Source: JAXMCI01 sp046349435 (GTDB lineage: Bacteria; Pseudomonadota; Alphaproteobacteria; Dongiales; Dongiaceae). Taken from it: a stretch of 64,000 nucleotides of DNA. Both the position numbers and the translations under genes were made by a program. Each line of letters begins with the position of its first letter. The stretch's first letter is position 1. The stretch spans positions 119,833-183,832 of the forward strand of contig JAXMCI010000015.1 of NCBI GenBank assembly GCA_046349435.1, given 5' to 3'. The notes below the pieces were generated by a model. The model ran no database searches. It was not told where the DNA came from and was given only the letters and a program-made list of their open reading frames with translations. Shown piece by piece: positions 33,584-43,800 of this stretch.

Positions 33584-34591
33584 CCGGGCTCGCGGGTCTG
33601 CCGGATCATGGTCGGCAGGATTTCCTTCCACGCCGCCCACAGGCTGGGATAGGCGGGCGGGCAGTCAGCCTTGATCGCCTCGTGCAGCTGCGGCAAAGCG
33701 TGGTAGGGCACCATCGGGAACATGTGGTGCTCGACGTGGTAGTTCATGTTCCAGTAGAGGAAGCGGAACACCGGGTTCATGTGGACGGTGCGGCAGTTGA
33801 GCCGGTGGTCGAGCACGTCCTCGGCGAGCCCGGCATGCTGGGTGTAGCCGAACAGCACCAGCTCCAGCCAGCCGCCATAGAAGGTCGGCAGCCCGACCAG
33901 CATCAGCGGCAGCAGCGCTGCCGAGGCCGATCGACAGACCGGCCGAGGCGGCCAGGATGGCGGCGAAGATGCGCGCCTCGCGGATCACCTTCGGCCGCTC
34001 CGCCGCCGGAATGAAGTCCTCCTCCCAGGGCCGCAGCCGGCCGCCGCAATGGCGCAGGATCTTGAGTAGCGACTCGACGCCGGTGTGGAGCTGCAGCAGG
34101 TCCATCGGCAGGTAGTGCAGCTTCGGCGGGCGCGGCGCCGCGATCTCCGGGTCACGGCCGACGATGATGGTGTCGGTGTGGTGGCGGGCATGGCTCCAGC
34201 GCCACCAGGTCGGCTCGCGCAGGATGAAGAAGCAGGCGAGCCAGTAGACGGCGTCGTTCAGCCAGCGGGTGCGGAAGGCGGTGCCGTGGCCGCATTCGTG
34301 CCAGCGCGAATCGCCGGACGAGCCGTAGAGCACGCCGTAGACGAGGAAGAAGGGCACCGCCCACCAGCTGCCCCAGAGCAGCGCGCCCGCCGTGCCGGTG
34401 CCGGCCAGCAGCGCCAGCCAGATCGCGGTGTCGCGCAGCGCCGGCCCGTCGCGCCGCTGCATCAGCGCCTTGAGCTGCTTGCGCGGCACCGGGCTGGCGT
34501 ACCATTTCGCGTTGGCCAGCCCGGCCGCGATCGCCGCCTCGCGCTGCGGCCCGGTCAGCGAGTAGTCGCGGCCCTTCGGCGTCCCGCCCAT
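33526..34591 (-). pseudogene. membrane fatty acid desaturase, one frameshift
   Basis: A fatty-acid desaturase of about 354 residues. The first frame covers residues 1 to about 225 and includes two His boxes, HECGH and HARHHTD, in normal places. An extra base at about 33915-33920 breaks it after GLSIGLGS; the next frame resumes LLPLMLVGLPTFYGG and contains the third box HVEHH and a full C-terminus. All eight di-iron histidines are thus present if the shift is corrected, which argues for a recent mutation or sequence error. A Rieske protein encoded 21 bases upstream is the likely electron donor. Confidence 0.85.
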
Positions 34592-34612
34592 CGCGGCCTC
34601 CTCAGCCCATCC

Positions 34613-34939
34613 TCAGCCCAGGCGCACCAGCACGCGACCGCCCTCGACCTTGACCGGATATGTGGCGAGGTCGACGCAGACCGGCGCGCCGAGCGCCTTG
34701 CCGCTGCGATAGTCGAAGCGGCCATTGTGCTTCGGGCACTCGATCACATTGTCCATGACGAAGCCCTCCGCGAGGTGGGCCTGCTCGTGCGTGCACCAGC
34801 CGTCGGTGGCGTAGAAGCCGCCGTCCGGCGCGCGGTAGATCGCGAAGGTGCGGCCGCCGGCGTCGAAGCGCAGCACGTCCTCGGGCTCGATCTCGTCGAC
34901 GGCGCAGGCCGCGACCCAGCCATCCGCGGGGTTGGTCAT
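34613..34939 (-). CDS. Rieske [2Fe-2S] ferredoxin
   Basis: A 108-residue Rieske-type ferredoxin with ligands Cys49/His51 (CTHEQAHL) and Cys68/His71 (CPKHNGRF) and the small-protein form used as an electron carrier for oxygenases. The ATG at 34939 is chosen; one at 34960 would add seven residues. Placed directly before the desaturase on the same strand, it most likely feeds electrons to that enzyme. No ferredoxin reductase is adjacent. Confidence 0.9.
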   Translation of the reverse strand: MTNPADGWVAACAVDEIEPEDVLRFDAGGRTFAIYRAPDGGFYATDGWCTHEQAHLAEGFVMDNVIECPKHNGRFDYRSGKALGAPVCVDLATYPVKVEGGRVLVRLG

Positions 34940-35097
34940 GGAGCTGTCACTCCCTGGCATTGCTCGGCCCCAGGGTAGCAGCGCCGCCGCCGCCGCGCGA
35001 TGGCCTGCGCCGGTTCCTGCGAGGCTCTTCCCCCCCGGCCGGCGATTGGCGATGATCGCGGCGCGGCAATCGACCTGCCGGCGTGAGGAGGGGGATC

Positions 35098-37488
35098 ATG
35101 GTGGGCAAAGCCTTGCGTGCGGTCACGGTCGCGCTGTCCGTACTCCTGGCCGCCGGCGCGCCGCTGCCGCCCGCGGCGCTCGCCGACACCCTGCCGGCGC
35201 CGCGCCAGCTGGTCTGGCCGCGCACCCTGCCGGGCGCCGAGGGCAGCCTCACCATCTATCAGCCGCAGGTCGAGAGCTGGAAGGACGGCGTGCTGATCGC
35301 GCGCGCGGCGATCTCGGTGACGCCGACCGGCGGCGCCCCGGTCTTCGGCGTCGCCGCGATCCGGGCCGAGACCCAGATCGACAAGGCCTCCGGGCTGGTG
35401 CTGCTGGCGCCGGTCAGCATCGACAAGGTCGAGATCCCGACCGCGCCGGCCCGCGCCGAGCCGATCCGCGCGCTGCTGCAGTCGAAGCTCCCGGCCGAGG
35501 GGCTGACCGTGGCGCTGGCGCATCTCTCGGCCAGCTACGAGGTGGCGCAGGACGTGGCGCAGCAGCAGGAGGCCGTGCCGGTACGCAACGACGTGCCGCA
35601 GATCATCTTCAGCCCGGTGCCCTCCGTGCTGGTCCTGGTCGACGGCGCGCCGGTGCTGCGGCCGCTGCCGCCGACGCCCTATCAGCGGGTGATCAACACC
35701 CGCGTGCTGCTGGTCCAGGCGCCGGACGGCAGCTTCCACCTGAAGGCGGCCGGGCGCTGGTACGCCGCGCCGGGGCTCGACGCGCCATGGCAGGCCGAGG
35801 CCAAGCCGGCCCAGGGCCTGGCGGCGGCCGAGAAGGCCGCCAATGCCGGAACCAAGCCCGACCCGCTGCCGATGAGCGACCCCAAGGCGCCGCCGCCGGT
35901 GGTCTTCGTCAGCACCGGCCCGGCCGAGCTCATCCAGACCGACGGCGAGCCGCTCTTCGCGCCGGTCGAGGGCCTGACCCTGCTCGAGCTGCGCAACGGC
36001 GACCACGCCATCTTCCTCGACCCGACCTCGAACAGCTACTACGTGCTGGTCTCCGGCCGCTGGTTCCGCGCCGGCCAGGTGGCGGGCCCCTGGAGCTACG
36101 TGCCGGGCGAGCAGCTGCCGGCCGACTTCGCCCGCATCCCGCCCGACGATCCGAAGGCCGCCGCGCTCGCCTCGGTGCCGGGCACGCCGCAGGCCAGGGA
36201 GGCGGCGATCCAGACGACCATCCCGCAGACCGCCACGGTGCAGCGCGGCAAGTCGGCGCTCGTGGTGCCCTATGACGGGGCGCCGCGCTTCGAGCCGATC
36301 GCCGGCACGACCCTGTTCTATGCCGTCAACACGCCGATCCCGGTGATCAAGGCGGCCGGCCGCTTCTACGCCGTGGCGCAGGGCGTCTGGTTCGTGGCGG
36401 CGCAGCCGACCGGCCCCTGGCAGGTCGCGGACTCGGTGCCGCCGGTGATCTACACGATCCCGCCGAGCTCGCCGATCTACTACGTCACCTATGTCCGGAT
36501 CTACCAGACGACACCGACCACCGTGGTGGTGGGCTACATGCCGGGCTATCTCGGCGTCGCGGTCAGCCCGGCCGGCACCGTCGTCTACGGCACCGGCTAT
36601 GCCTATCCGCCCTATGTCGGCACGGTCTATTACGGCTATCCGCAGACCTACGGCTACGGCGCCGGCTTCGCGGTCGGCGGCGCCGTCGGGTTCGCCTTCG
36701 GCTTCGCCGCGGGCGCCTATTGGGGCGGCGGCTGCACGCCCTACTGGGGACCCTACTGGTCGCACAACGGCAACTACAATTCCTGGAACAACGTCAACAT
36801 CAACCAGGTCAACATCTACAACAGCTGGAACGGCAACCGCGCGACGGTGACCACCGCCTCGGGCTGGAACAACAACGGCAGCTGGCGCGCCGGCAGCGCC
36901 ACCGCGTTCAACCCCTATACCGGCGCCACCCGCACGGTGCAGGGCGGGGCGGTGCACAACGACCAGACCGGGGCCAGCGCCGCGGGGGTGCGCAGCGGCT
37001 ACTACAACCCGCAGACGGGCGCGGCGGCCGGCCAGCGCGCCGGCGTGGCGGTGAACGGCAATGGCGACTACGCCGCCGGCCGCCAGGCCGCCGGCTACAA
37101 CCCCGAGACCGGCCGCGCCGCCACCGCCAGCCGGACGGTGACCGGCAATGTCCAGGACGGCACGCGCAACGTGAACAGCCAGGGTGCCGCGGTCAACGTG
37201 CAGAACCAGTCGGGGGTGGCCTGGAAGAACGGCAACGTCTATGCCGGCCACGACGGCAACGTCTACCAGCGCCAGGAGGGCGGCGGCTGGGAGCAGCAGT
37301 CCGGCAATGGCTGGCAGCCGGTGCAGCCGAGCTTCAACCAGAGCCAGACCGGCCAGTCGCTGCAGCGCGACTACCAGGGCCGCGCCAACGGCCAGCAGCG
37401 CTACCAGTCCTGGAGCGGCGGCGCGGGCGGCAATGCCGGGGGCGCCCAGCAGCCCTTCTGGGGCCAGGGTCGCGCCCGCGGCCGCTGA
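35098..37488 (+). CDS. large exported Gly/Asn/Gln-rich protein
   Basis: A 796-residue protein with a strong ribosome site (AGGAGGGGG) before the ATG at 35098 and a signal peptide ending near ALAD. Residues 30-470 are a repetitive beta-rich region with several similar blocks, for example GRWYAAPGLDAPWQA, GRWFRAGQVAGPWSY and GVWFVAAQPTGPWQV. A Gly/Tyr-rich hydrophobic stretch (VGTVYYGYPQTYGYGAGFAV) follows, then an Asn/Gln/Gly tail with repeats such as FNPYTGATR, YNPQTGAAA, YNPETGRAA. It is probably a surface or cell-envelope protein. No enzyme motif is visible. Confidence 0.7.
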   Translation: MVGKALRAVTVALSVLLAAGAPLPPAALADTLPAPRQLVWPRTLPGAEGSLTIYQPQVESWKDGVLIARAAISVTPTGGAPVFGVAAIRAETQIDKASGLVLLAPVSIDKVEIPTAPARAEPIRALLQSKLPAEGLTVALAHLSASYEVAQDVAQQQEAVPVRNDVPQIIFSPVPSVLVLVDGAPVLRPLPPTPYQRVINTRVLLVQAPDGSFHLKAAGRWYAAPGLDAPWQAEAKPAQGLAAAEKAANAGTKPDPLPMSDPKAPPPVVFVSTGPAELIQTDGEPLFAPVEGLTLLELRNGDHAIFLDPTSNSYYVLVSGRWFRAGQVAGPWSYVPGEQLPADFARIPPDDPKAAALASVPGTPQAREAAIQTTIPQTATVQRGKSALVVPYDGAPRFEPIAGTTLFYAVNTPIPVIKAAGRFYAVAQGVWFVAAQPTGPWQVADSVPPVIYTIPPSSPIYYVTYVRIYQTTPTTVVVGYMPGYLGVAVSPAGTVVYGTGYAYPPYVGTVYYGYPQTYGYGAGFAVGGAVGFAFGFAAGAYWGGGCTPYWGPYWSHNGNYNSWNNVNINQVNIYNSWNGNRATVTTASGWNNNGSWRAGSATAFNPYTGATRTVQGGAVHNDQTGASAAGVRSGYYNPQTGAAAGQRAGVAVNGNGDYAAGRQAAGYNPETGRAATASRTVTGNVQDGTRNVNSQGAAVNVQNQSGVAWKNGNVYAGHDGNVYQRQEGGGWEQQSGNGWQPVQPSFNQSQTGQSLQRDYQGRANGQQRYQSWSGGAGGNAGGAQQPFWGQGRARGR

Positions 37489-37792
37489 GGCCAGTGGCGG
37501 CGGGCGCCCGGGATCGGGCTGCCGCCGCCCCTGAGGTGCCCCCTGCCCGTCCGGACCGGGCCCCGCTCGGCCGCCCCGGCACCCCGGCAGAAGCCGGAGG
37601 CGACAGGATTCTTGCGGCTTTCCGGCTGGCACGCGCAAGAAGTCCGGCGACCGCAATCTGCTACCGATATTCTTATGCAGATTGTCATTCATGCATATTT
37701 AGCAGATCGCAATCTATGTATATTGTGGCACTCTCCAGATTGTTGTTGGCATTGTAAACTTTGCCAACTGTCAAGCTGGAGGATTCTTTATC
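37489..37792. promoter_or_regulatory. intergenic region, AT-rich in its second half, with a palindrome
   Basis: The first 120 bases are ordinary GC-rich spacer. From 37655 on it is conspicuously AT-rich. At 37746-37767 lies TTGGCA-TTGTAAACTT-TGCCAA, a 6-base inverted repeat with a 10-base spacer, 26 bases before the next ATG. This suits an operator overlapping the promoter of the lipoprotein gene. Clear -35/-10 hexamers cannot be assigned. Confidence 0.4.
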
Positions 37793-38446
37793 ATGCATGG
37801 GATGTACAGGATGGGCGGCATTGCGGTGCTTGCCCTCGGGCTGGGCGCGCTGATGGGTTGCGCCAATCAGGGCAGCGCGGTGCCGGCCGGCGTGGCCAAG
37901 CCGGTGGCGGCCGCGGCGATCGCGCCGGCGCCGGCGCCGGTCTACCAGACCGGGCAGAAGTTCAGCTACTCGGACGGCACGGCGACGATCGTCCAGACGG
38001 TCACGGTGTCGTCGGACGGGGTGCAGAGCTGGACCAGCAGCGACGGCTGGGAGTGGAGCAAGAAGGCCTATCTCGAGCGCGGCCGCAGCTGGAAGAGCAA
38101 GGATGGCGAGATGGGCCGCCAGGACTTCACCGCCGATCTCGATGCCATCTTCCCGCTGCAGGTCGGCAAGACGGTGACGACGCAGTACAGCGGCAGCTCC
38201 AACAAGGACGGGTCCTGGACCGGCACCCAGACCTGCAACGTCGCCGATACCGAGAGCGTCACGGTGCCGGCCGGCACCTTCGACACCTACAAGGTGGTGT
38301 GCCGGTTCGGCAAGAACCCCGACCAGCCCTACACCACGATCACCCACTGGTACGCGCCGAAGGCGGGGACCGACGTGCTCTACAAGGAATACACGCCGGA
38401 CCGGGGCAAGGACGAGCTGATGCAGCTCGTGCCGAACGCCGCCTGA
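37793..38446 (+). CDS. putative lipoprotein of unknown function
   Basis: A 217-residue exported protein. The N-terminus (GGIAVLALGLGALMGC) has a lipobox with Cys23, followed by an Ala/Pro linker. The mature part is beta-rich with Trp/Ser/Thr repeats (YSDGTATIVQTVTVSSDGVQ, SWTSSDGWEWS) and a C-terminal VPAGTFDTYKVVCRF segment. That ending resembles beta-sandwich proteins annotated only as hypothetical. The ribosome site GGAGG is ten bases before the ATG at 37793. No partner is obvious. Confidence 0.7.
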   Translation: MHGMYRMGGIAVLALGLGALMGCANQGSAVPAGVAKPVAAAAIAPAPAPVYQTGQKFSYSDGTATIVQTVTVSSDGVQSWTSSDGWEWSKKAYLERGRSWKSKDGEMGRQDFTADLDAIFPLQVGKTVTTQYSGSSNKDGSWTGTQTCNVADTESVTVPAGTFDTYKVVCRFGKNPDQPYTTITHWYAPKAGTDVLYKEYTPDRGKDELMQLVPNAA

Positions 38447-38462
38447 GACCGACCCGCGGCCC

Positions 38463-39203
38463 TCACGCCGGCCCCGCCCGGCGTGGGGGCTCCGCGCCGA
38501 GTCCGCGCACGGCCGCCTCCGTCGCGGCGGCGATCTCCTCCCAGCCGGCGCGGTCGTCGGCGGTTCCGGCGAAGCGCAGCGGCTCCCCGATGGTCAGCGC
38601 GAGCCGGCCCGGCCGCGGCCAGCGTCGGTGCGGCGGCAGGGCGGCGAAGGTGCCTTCGAGCCGGCAGGGCACCACCGGCACGTCGGTGCCGGCGATCAGC
38701 GGGCCGAGGCCCGGCTTGAACGGCGCCATGCGGCCGTCGCGGCTGCGCGTGCCCTCGGGGAACAGGATGTAGATGGCGCGCTCCTCGACCAGCCGGCGCC
38801 GCAGCTCGGCGATGGCTGCCGGGCCGGCGCGGCGGCGCTGCAGCGGCAGCGCGTTGAGCGCCAGCACGGCGAAGCCGGCGCTCGGCAGGCCGGTGAAGAA
38901 GGTGTCGGCGGCGGCGATCGGGAAGACACGGTCGCACCAGCGCAGCGGCAGGGCGGCGGACAGCGTCAGCGCGTCGAGATGGCTGCTGTGGTTGGCGACC
39001 AGGACGATGGGCGGCGCGGCGGGCAGAAGCTGCCGCCCGGAAACGGCCAGCCGGTGGTACAGGCGCAGATAGGACCGGATCCAGCCCTGCCAGGCGAGGT
39101 GGCCGCAGGTGCCGATCAGGCCGCTCTCGCGCCGCAGGCTGGTCAGCTGCTGGCGCAGGCTGAGCCCGTGATCGGCGGCGGGGCGGAGCTGCCAGGGCTC
39201 CAT
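38463..39203 (-). CDS. plsC: 1-acyl-sn-glycerol-3-phosphate acyltransferase family (PlsC-like)
   Basis: A 246-residue acyltransferase with both catalytic blocks: HxxxxD in VANHSSHLDAL and the glycerol-phosphate pocket FPEGTRSRDGRMAPFKPG. It adds an acyl chain to lysophosphatidate or a related lipid at the inner membrane. The ATG at 39203 is 14 bases after the CdsA-like stop. It is the last gene of a run that also makes CDP-activated lipid and transfers it to an alcohol, so the three could form a dedicated phospholipid branch. Confidence 0.88.
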   Translation of the reverse strand: MEPWQLRPAADHGLSLRQQLTSLRRESGLIGTCGHLAWQGWIRSYLRLYHRLAVSGRQLLPAAPPIVLVANHSSHLDALTLSAALPLRWCDRVFPIAAADTFFTGLPSAGFAVLALNALPLQRRRAGPAAIAELRRRLVEERAIYILFPEGTRSRDGRMAPFKPGLGPLIAGTDVPVVPCRLEGTFAALPPHRRWPRPGRLALTIGEPLRFAGTADDRAGWEEIAAATEAAVRGLGAEPPRRAGPA

Positions 39204-39217
39204 CGCGGCTCCCCGGC

Positions 39218-40219
39218 TCAGGATCCGGTGATGATGCGGGTCGGCTGGTCGAGGCCGAAGCCGTTGAAGTACCCGATATAGTGGAAGGCGGCCGGGGCCA
39301 CCAGCAGCAGGCTGTTGAAGCGGTCGAGCACGCCGCCATGGCCGGGGATGATGGTGCCGCTGTCCTTGATCCCGACGTCGCGCTTGATCGAGGACAGGGT
39401 GAGGTCGCCGAGCTGGCCGAGCGCGGCGACGATCAGGCCGAGGCCGATGCGGTGCGGCAGCCCGGCCATCGGCGTGCCGGCGAAGACCGGCCCGCCGAGC
39501 AGCGTCACCAGCAGCGTGGTCAGCAGCAGCGCGCCCAGCGCGCCGCTCACCGACTTGTTCGGGCTGGTGGCGGGCAGCAGCTTCGGGCCGCCCAGCGACT
39601 TGCCGACGATGAAGGCGAAGACGTCGTTGGCGGCGACCGCGAGCAGCAGCAGCAGGACGATCGGCCGGTAGCTCCAGTCGTCGGCCATGTAGCCGAGATG
39701 GCCGAGGCCGCTGCCGAGCAGCAGGAAGCCCAGCATGCCGAGCGCGACGCGCTGGATATAGCCCTGCGGCCGGTCGAAGGGGATGGTGCAGATGGCGATC
39801 AGCACGGTGACCAGCGGCGTCAGCGCCATGAAGAAGTGGTACCAGTGGTCGAGGCTGGCGAAGGTCAGCAGCAGGATGCCGAGCACGATGCAGAGGCTGA
39901 TCGCCTTCTCCCGGAACAGGCCGGTGGCCCGGGCATATTCGCGGTAGCACCACAGGCTGAGCACGCAGACCGCGGCGATCGTCCAGAAGGCGCCGAGCAG
40001 CACCGGGCCGATCATCAGCGGCAGCAGCACCATCCAGGAGAGCGTGCGCACCCTGAGCTCGCGGTGCAGCGCCGGCGGCAGGCCGCGCAGCCGGGCCAGC
40101 AGCTCGATCGCCGGCAGGGCCAGCAGCAGCACCGCCGCCGCGGCCAGCGTGATCCACAGGGTGACCGGCCGGTCGAAGGCGTGCCACCAGCCCCAGAGGC
40201 GCTCGCCGGCCAGCGTCAT
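39218..40219 (-). CDS. phosphatidate cytidylyltransferase family (CdsA-like)
   Basis: A 333-residue membrane protein with about eight hydrophobic segments and the CdsA signature SSIKRDVGIKDSGTIIPGHG followed by GVLDRFNS. The last position of the signature is Asn instead of the usual Asp (LDRxD), a variation found in CdsA-like paralogues rather than housekeeping CdsA. It would make CDP-diacylglycerol from phosphatidate and CTP. It overlaps the upstream CDP-alcohol phosphatidyltransferase by four bases (ATGA). Confidence 0.85.
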   Translation of the reverse strand: MTLAGERLWGWWHAFDRPVTLWITLAAAAVLLLALPAIELLARLRGLPPALHRELRVRTLSWMVLLPLMIGPVLLGAFWTIAAVCVLSLWCYREYARATGLFREKAISLCIVLGILLLTFASLDHWYHFFMALTPLVTVLIAICTIPFDRPQGYIQRVALGMLGFLLLGSGLGHLGYMADDWSYRPIVLLLLLAVAANDVFAFIVGKSLGGPKLLPATSPNKSVSGALGALLLTTLLVTLLGGPVFAGTPMAGLPHRIGLGLIVAALGQLGDLTLSSIKRDVGIKDSGTIIPGHGGVLDRFNSLLLVAPAAFHYIGYFNGFGLDQPTRIITGS

Positions 40220-40857
40220 AGCGCCCGCGCGACGATGATCAGCCGGCGCACGGCGGTGGCCAGCGAGCCGGCCAGGATCACCGTCAGCCCGATGGCGGCC
40301 AGCGGCAGGCCGAGCGGCGCCGGCGGCGCCAGGCCGGCGAGCCGCCACAGCCCCGCCGCCGCCGCGACCAGGATCACAGCCAGCATGCGCTGCTGCTTGG
40401 CCATCGGGCCGGCGAAGGTGGCGGGGGCGCCGATCGAGACGCCGAGCGTGCGCAGGTAGGCGGTCAGGATGGCGGCCGCCGCGGCGGCGTAGCCCAGCTC
40501 CGGGATGCCGCCCTCGGCGTAGCCCAGCCCGATCAGCACGGCGGAATCGGCGATGCGGTCGGGCACGTCGTTGTAGAGCTCGCCGCGGCGCGAGGCGGTC
40601 CGGGTGCGGATCGCCACCATGCCGTCGAGCATGTTGCAGGTCAGCCGGAACGGCACCAGCAGCGCGGCGGCGAGCCAGGCCCAGGGCGTCGGCCAGGGCG
40701 CGGTGGTGGCGAGCGCGGCGCCGGCGACGAGCGCCGCCGCCATGCCGGCGAGCGAGATGCCGTTGGCGGTGGCGCCGCGCGCGGCGAGCCAGGCGGCCGC
40801 CGCCTCCGACACCGCCCAGTTGCGCGCTGCGATCGGGCGCCGGTTGCCGATCTCCAT
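40216..40857 (-). CDS. CDP-alcohol phosphatidyltransferase family protein
   Basis: A 213-residue membrane enzyme with five or six helices. The active-site motif reads LDGMVAIRTRTASRRGELYN then DVPDRIADS; this departs slightly from the standard DGxxARx8Gx3Dx3D spacing, so activity is likely but not certain. The family transfers a phosphatidyl group from CDP-diacylglycerol to an alcohol such as glycerol-3-phosphate or inositol. With the CdsA-like and PlsC-like genes it forms a lipid trio recalling E. coli ynbA-ynbB. The start lies five bases after the RND stop. Confidence 0.82.
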   Translation of the reverse strand: MEIGNRRPIAARNWAVSEAAAAWLAARGATANGISLAGMAAALVAGAALATTAPWPTPWAWLAAALLVPFRLTCNMLDGMVAIRTRTASRRGELYNDVPDRIADSAVLIGLGYAEGGIPELGYAAAAAAILTAYLRTLGVSIGAPATFAGPMAKQQRMLAVILVAAAAGLWRLAGLAPPAPLGLPLAAIGLTVILAGSLATAVRRLIIVARAL

Positions 40858-40861
40858 CGCC

Positions 40862-43800
40862 TCAGCCCTGCGCCACCGGCGCGGCCGCGGCGGGCGGCGG
40901 CACCGCCTTGCGGTTCTGGCGCCGCTCCTCGATGCGCTGCAGCACGACGAAGAAGGAGGGCACGAAGACGACGGCCAGCAGGGTCGAGGCGAGCATGCCG
41001 GAGAATACCGCGATGCCGATCGAGCGTCGCGCATTGGCGCCGGCGCCGGTCGCCATCACCAGCGGCACGACGCCGAGGATGAAGGCGAAGGAGGTCATCA
41101 GGATCGGGCGGAAGCGCAGCCGCGCCGCCTCGGCCGCCGCCTCCTCGATCGGGGTGCCGGAATGGCGCCGCAGGTCGCGGGCGAACTCGACGATCAGGAT
41201 GGCGTTCTTGCTGGCCAGCGCGATCAGCAGGATCAGGCCGATCTGGGTATAGAGGTTGTTGGCGATGCCGAGCCAGGTCAGCGCCGCCACCGTGCCGAGC
41301 AGCGCCAGCGGCACCGCCAGGATGACGCCGAGCGGCGCGATCCAGCTCTCGTACTGGCCGCAGAGCACGAAGTAGACGAGCAGCAGGGCGAGCCCGAAGA
41401 CGTAGTAGATCTGGTTGCCGACGATCTTCTCCTGGTAGGACATCGCGGTCCATTCGTAGCCGGTGCCGTGCGGCAGGGTGGCGTCGGCGATCTGCTCCAT
41501 GATCGACATCGCCTGGCCCGAGCTGAATCCCGCCGCCTGCGATCCCACGATGGTCGCCGAGGGGTAGAGGTTGTAGAGGCTGATCAGCGACGGGCCCTGC
41601 ACCGGCGCGATGTCGAGCAGCGTGCCGAGCGGCACCAGCTGGCCGCTGGCGTTCGGCACCTTGAGCTGGCGGATGCCGTCGATCTGGCTGCGGTAGCTGC
41701 CGTCGGCCTGGGCGTAGACCTGGAAGACCCGGCCGAACTTGTTGAACTGGGCGATGAAGCTCGATCCCAGGTAGGACTGCAGCGCGGCGAAGACGTTGCC
41801 GACCGGCACGCCCACCGTCTCCGCCTTGATGCGGTTGACGGTGACGGAGAATTGCGGCGTGCCCTCGCGGAACGAGGTGCTGAGCCGCTGCAGCGCCGAC
41901 TGGCCCTGGCCGGCGCCGATGATCGCCCGGGTGATGCTGCCGAGCTTGGGATAGTCGAAGCTGCCGTCCTTCAGCTCGGTCTGCATGGTGAAGCCGCCGG
42001 AATTGCCGATGCCCTGGATGGCCGGCGGCACCAGCACGAAGCTGGCGCCGTCCTCGAACTTGTCGAGCTGGGCGTTCAGGTTCCGGTAGAGCGAGGCGAG
42101 GTCCTCGCCCTTGCCGCGCTGGCTCCAGTCCTTGAGGATGACGTAGGAGACGCCGCCATTGGCCAGCGTCGCGTTGTTGTCGAGGACCGAGACGCCGCTG
42201 ATGTTGATCACCTGGTCGACGCCCGGCGTCGCCTTGGCGATCTTGCCGACCTCGGCCATCGCCGCCTTCGTTCGCTCCAGCGAGGCGCCGTCGGGCAGCT
42301 GCACGCCGATCAGCACGTAGCCCTGGTCCTCGATCGGCAGGAAGCCGGTCGGCACCCGCGAGATGCCCCAGCCGGCCAGCACGATGAGGCCGAGCGCGAT
42401 CGCCACCATCAGGCCGCTGTGGCGCACCATGCGGCGGATCAGCCCGGCATAGCGCCGCTCCGCCGCGTCGTAGACCCGGTTGAAGCCGCGATAGAAGAAG
42501 TTGCGCTTCTCCGGCGGCACCGACGGCCGCAGCCACAGCGCGCACTGGGTCGGCTTGAGGGTGGCGGCGTTGACCGCGCTGATCACCGCGGTGGCGGCGA
42601 TGACCAGGGCGAACTGGCGGTAGAGCTGGCCGGTGAGGCCGGGCAGGAAGGCGGCCGGGATGAACACCGACATCAGCACCAGCGTGATGCCGATGATCGG
42701 GCCGAACAGCTCGCTCATCGCCTTGATCGCCGCGTCGTGCCCGGACATGCCGTGCTCGATGTGGCGGGCGGCGCCCTCGACGACGACGATGGCGTCGTCG
42801 ACCACGATGCCGATCGCCAGCACGATGGCGAACAGGGTGGAGAGGTTGATGGTGAAGCCCATCGCCGCCATCGCGGCGAAGGCGCCGATGATGGTGACCG
42901 GCACGGTGGTGGCGGGCACCAGCATCGCGCGCCAGTCCTGCAGGAACAGCAGGATCACCACCAGCACCAGGATGCCGGCCTCGATCAGCGTGCGGTAGAC
43001 CTCGTCGATCGAGGCGGTGACGAACAGCGTGGTGTCGAACGGGACGCCGTAGACGAGGCCCTGCGGGAAGCTGCGCGACAGCTCCTGCATCTTGGCCTTG
43101 ACCGCGCCCGCCACCTGCAGCGCGTTGGCCTCGGGCAGCTGGTAGATCGCCAGCCCGGCGGCGGGATGGCCGTTGAGGGTGAAGGCCTGGCTGTAGGTCT
43201 GCGCCGCCAGCTCGACCCGGCCGACGTCGCGCACCCGGGTCAGCCTTCCGCCATTGCCCGGCTCGACCTTGACGATGATGCTGCCGAAATCGTCGGGGTT
43301 GTCGAGCCGGCCGTTGACGTTCAGCACGTACTGGAAGTTCTGCCCGGTCGGCACCGGCGGCATGCCGACCTGGCCCGCCGCCACCTCCTGGCTCTGCTGC
43401 TGCACCGCGTCGATGACGTCCTTCGGGGTCAGGCCGCGCGCCTGCAGCAGGTCGGGGTCGAGCCAGATGCGCATGGCGTACTGGCCGGCGCCGAAGACGT
43501 TGACGTTGCCGACGCCGGGCAGCCGGGCCAGCTCCGGCTGCAGGTTGATGATCCCGTAATTGGCCAGGAACAGGCTGTCGTAGCGGTCGTCGGCGGAGGA
43601 CAGCGTGACGATCTGCAGGATCGCCGTCGACTTCTTCTGCACCGTCACGCCCTGCGCCTGCACCGCGGTCGGCAGCGAGGCCAGCGCGCTGGCCACCCGG
43701 TTCTGCACCAGCACCTGGGCGAAATCGAGGTCGGTGCCGATGTTGAAGGTCACCGTCAGCGTGTAGCTGCCGTCGCTGGCGCTGGTCGACTGCATGTAGA

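Noticed and set aside
34947..37692. 918-codon minus-strand open frame across the large exported protein gene
   Set aside because: Antisense to a gene with a clear signal peptide and ribosome site; its translation is Arg/His/Gly/Val low complexity.
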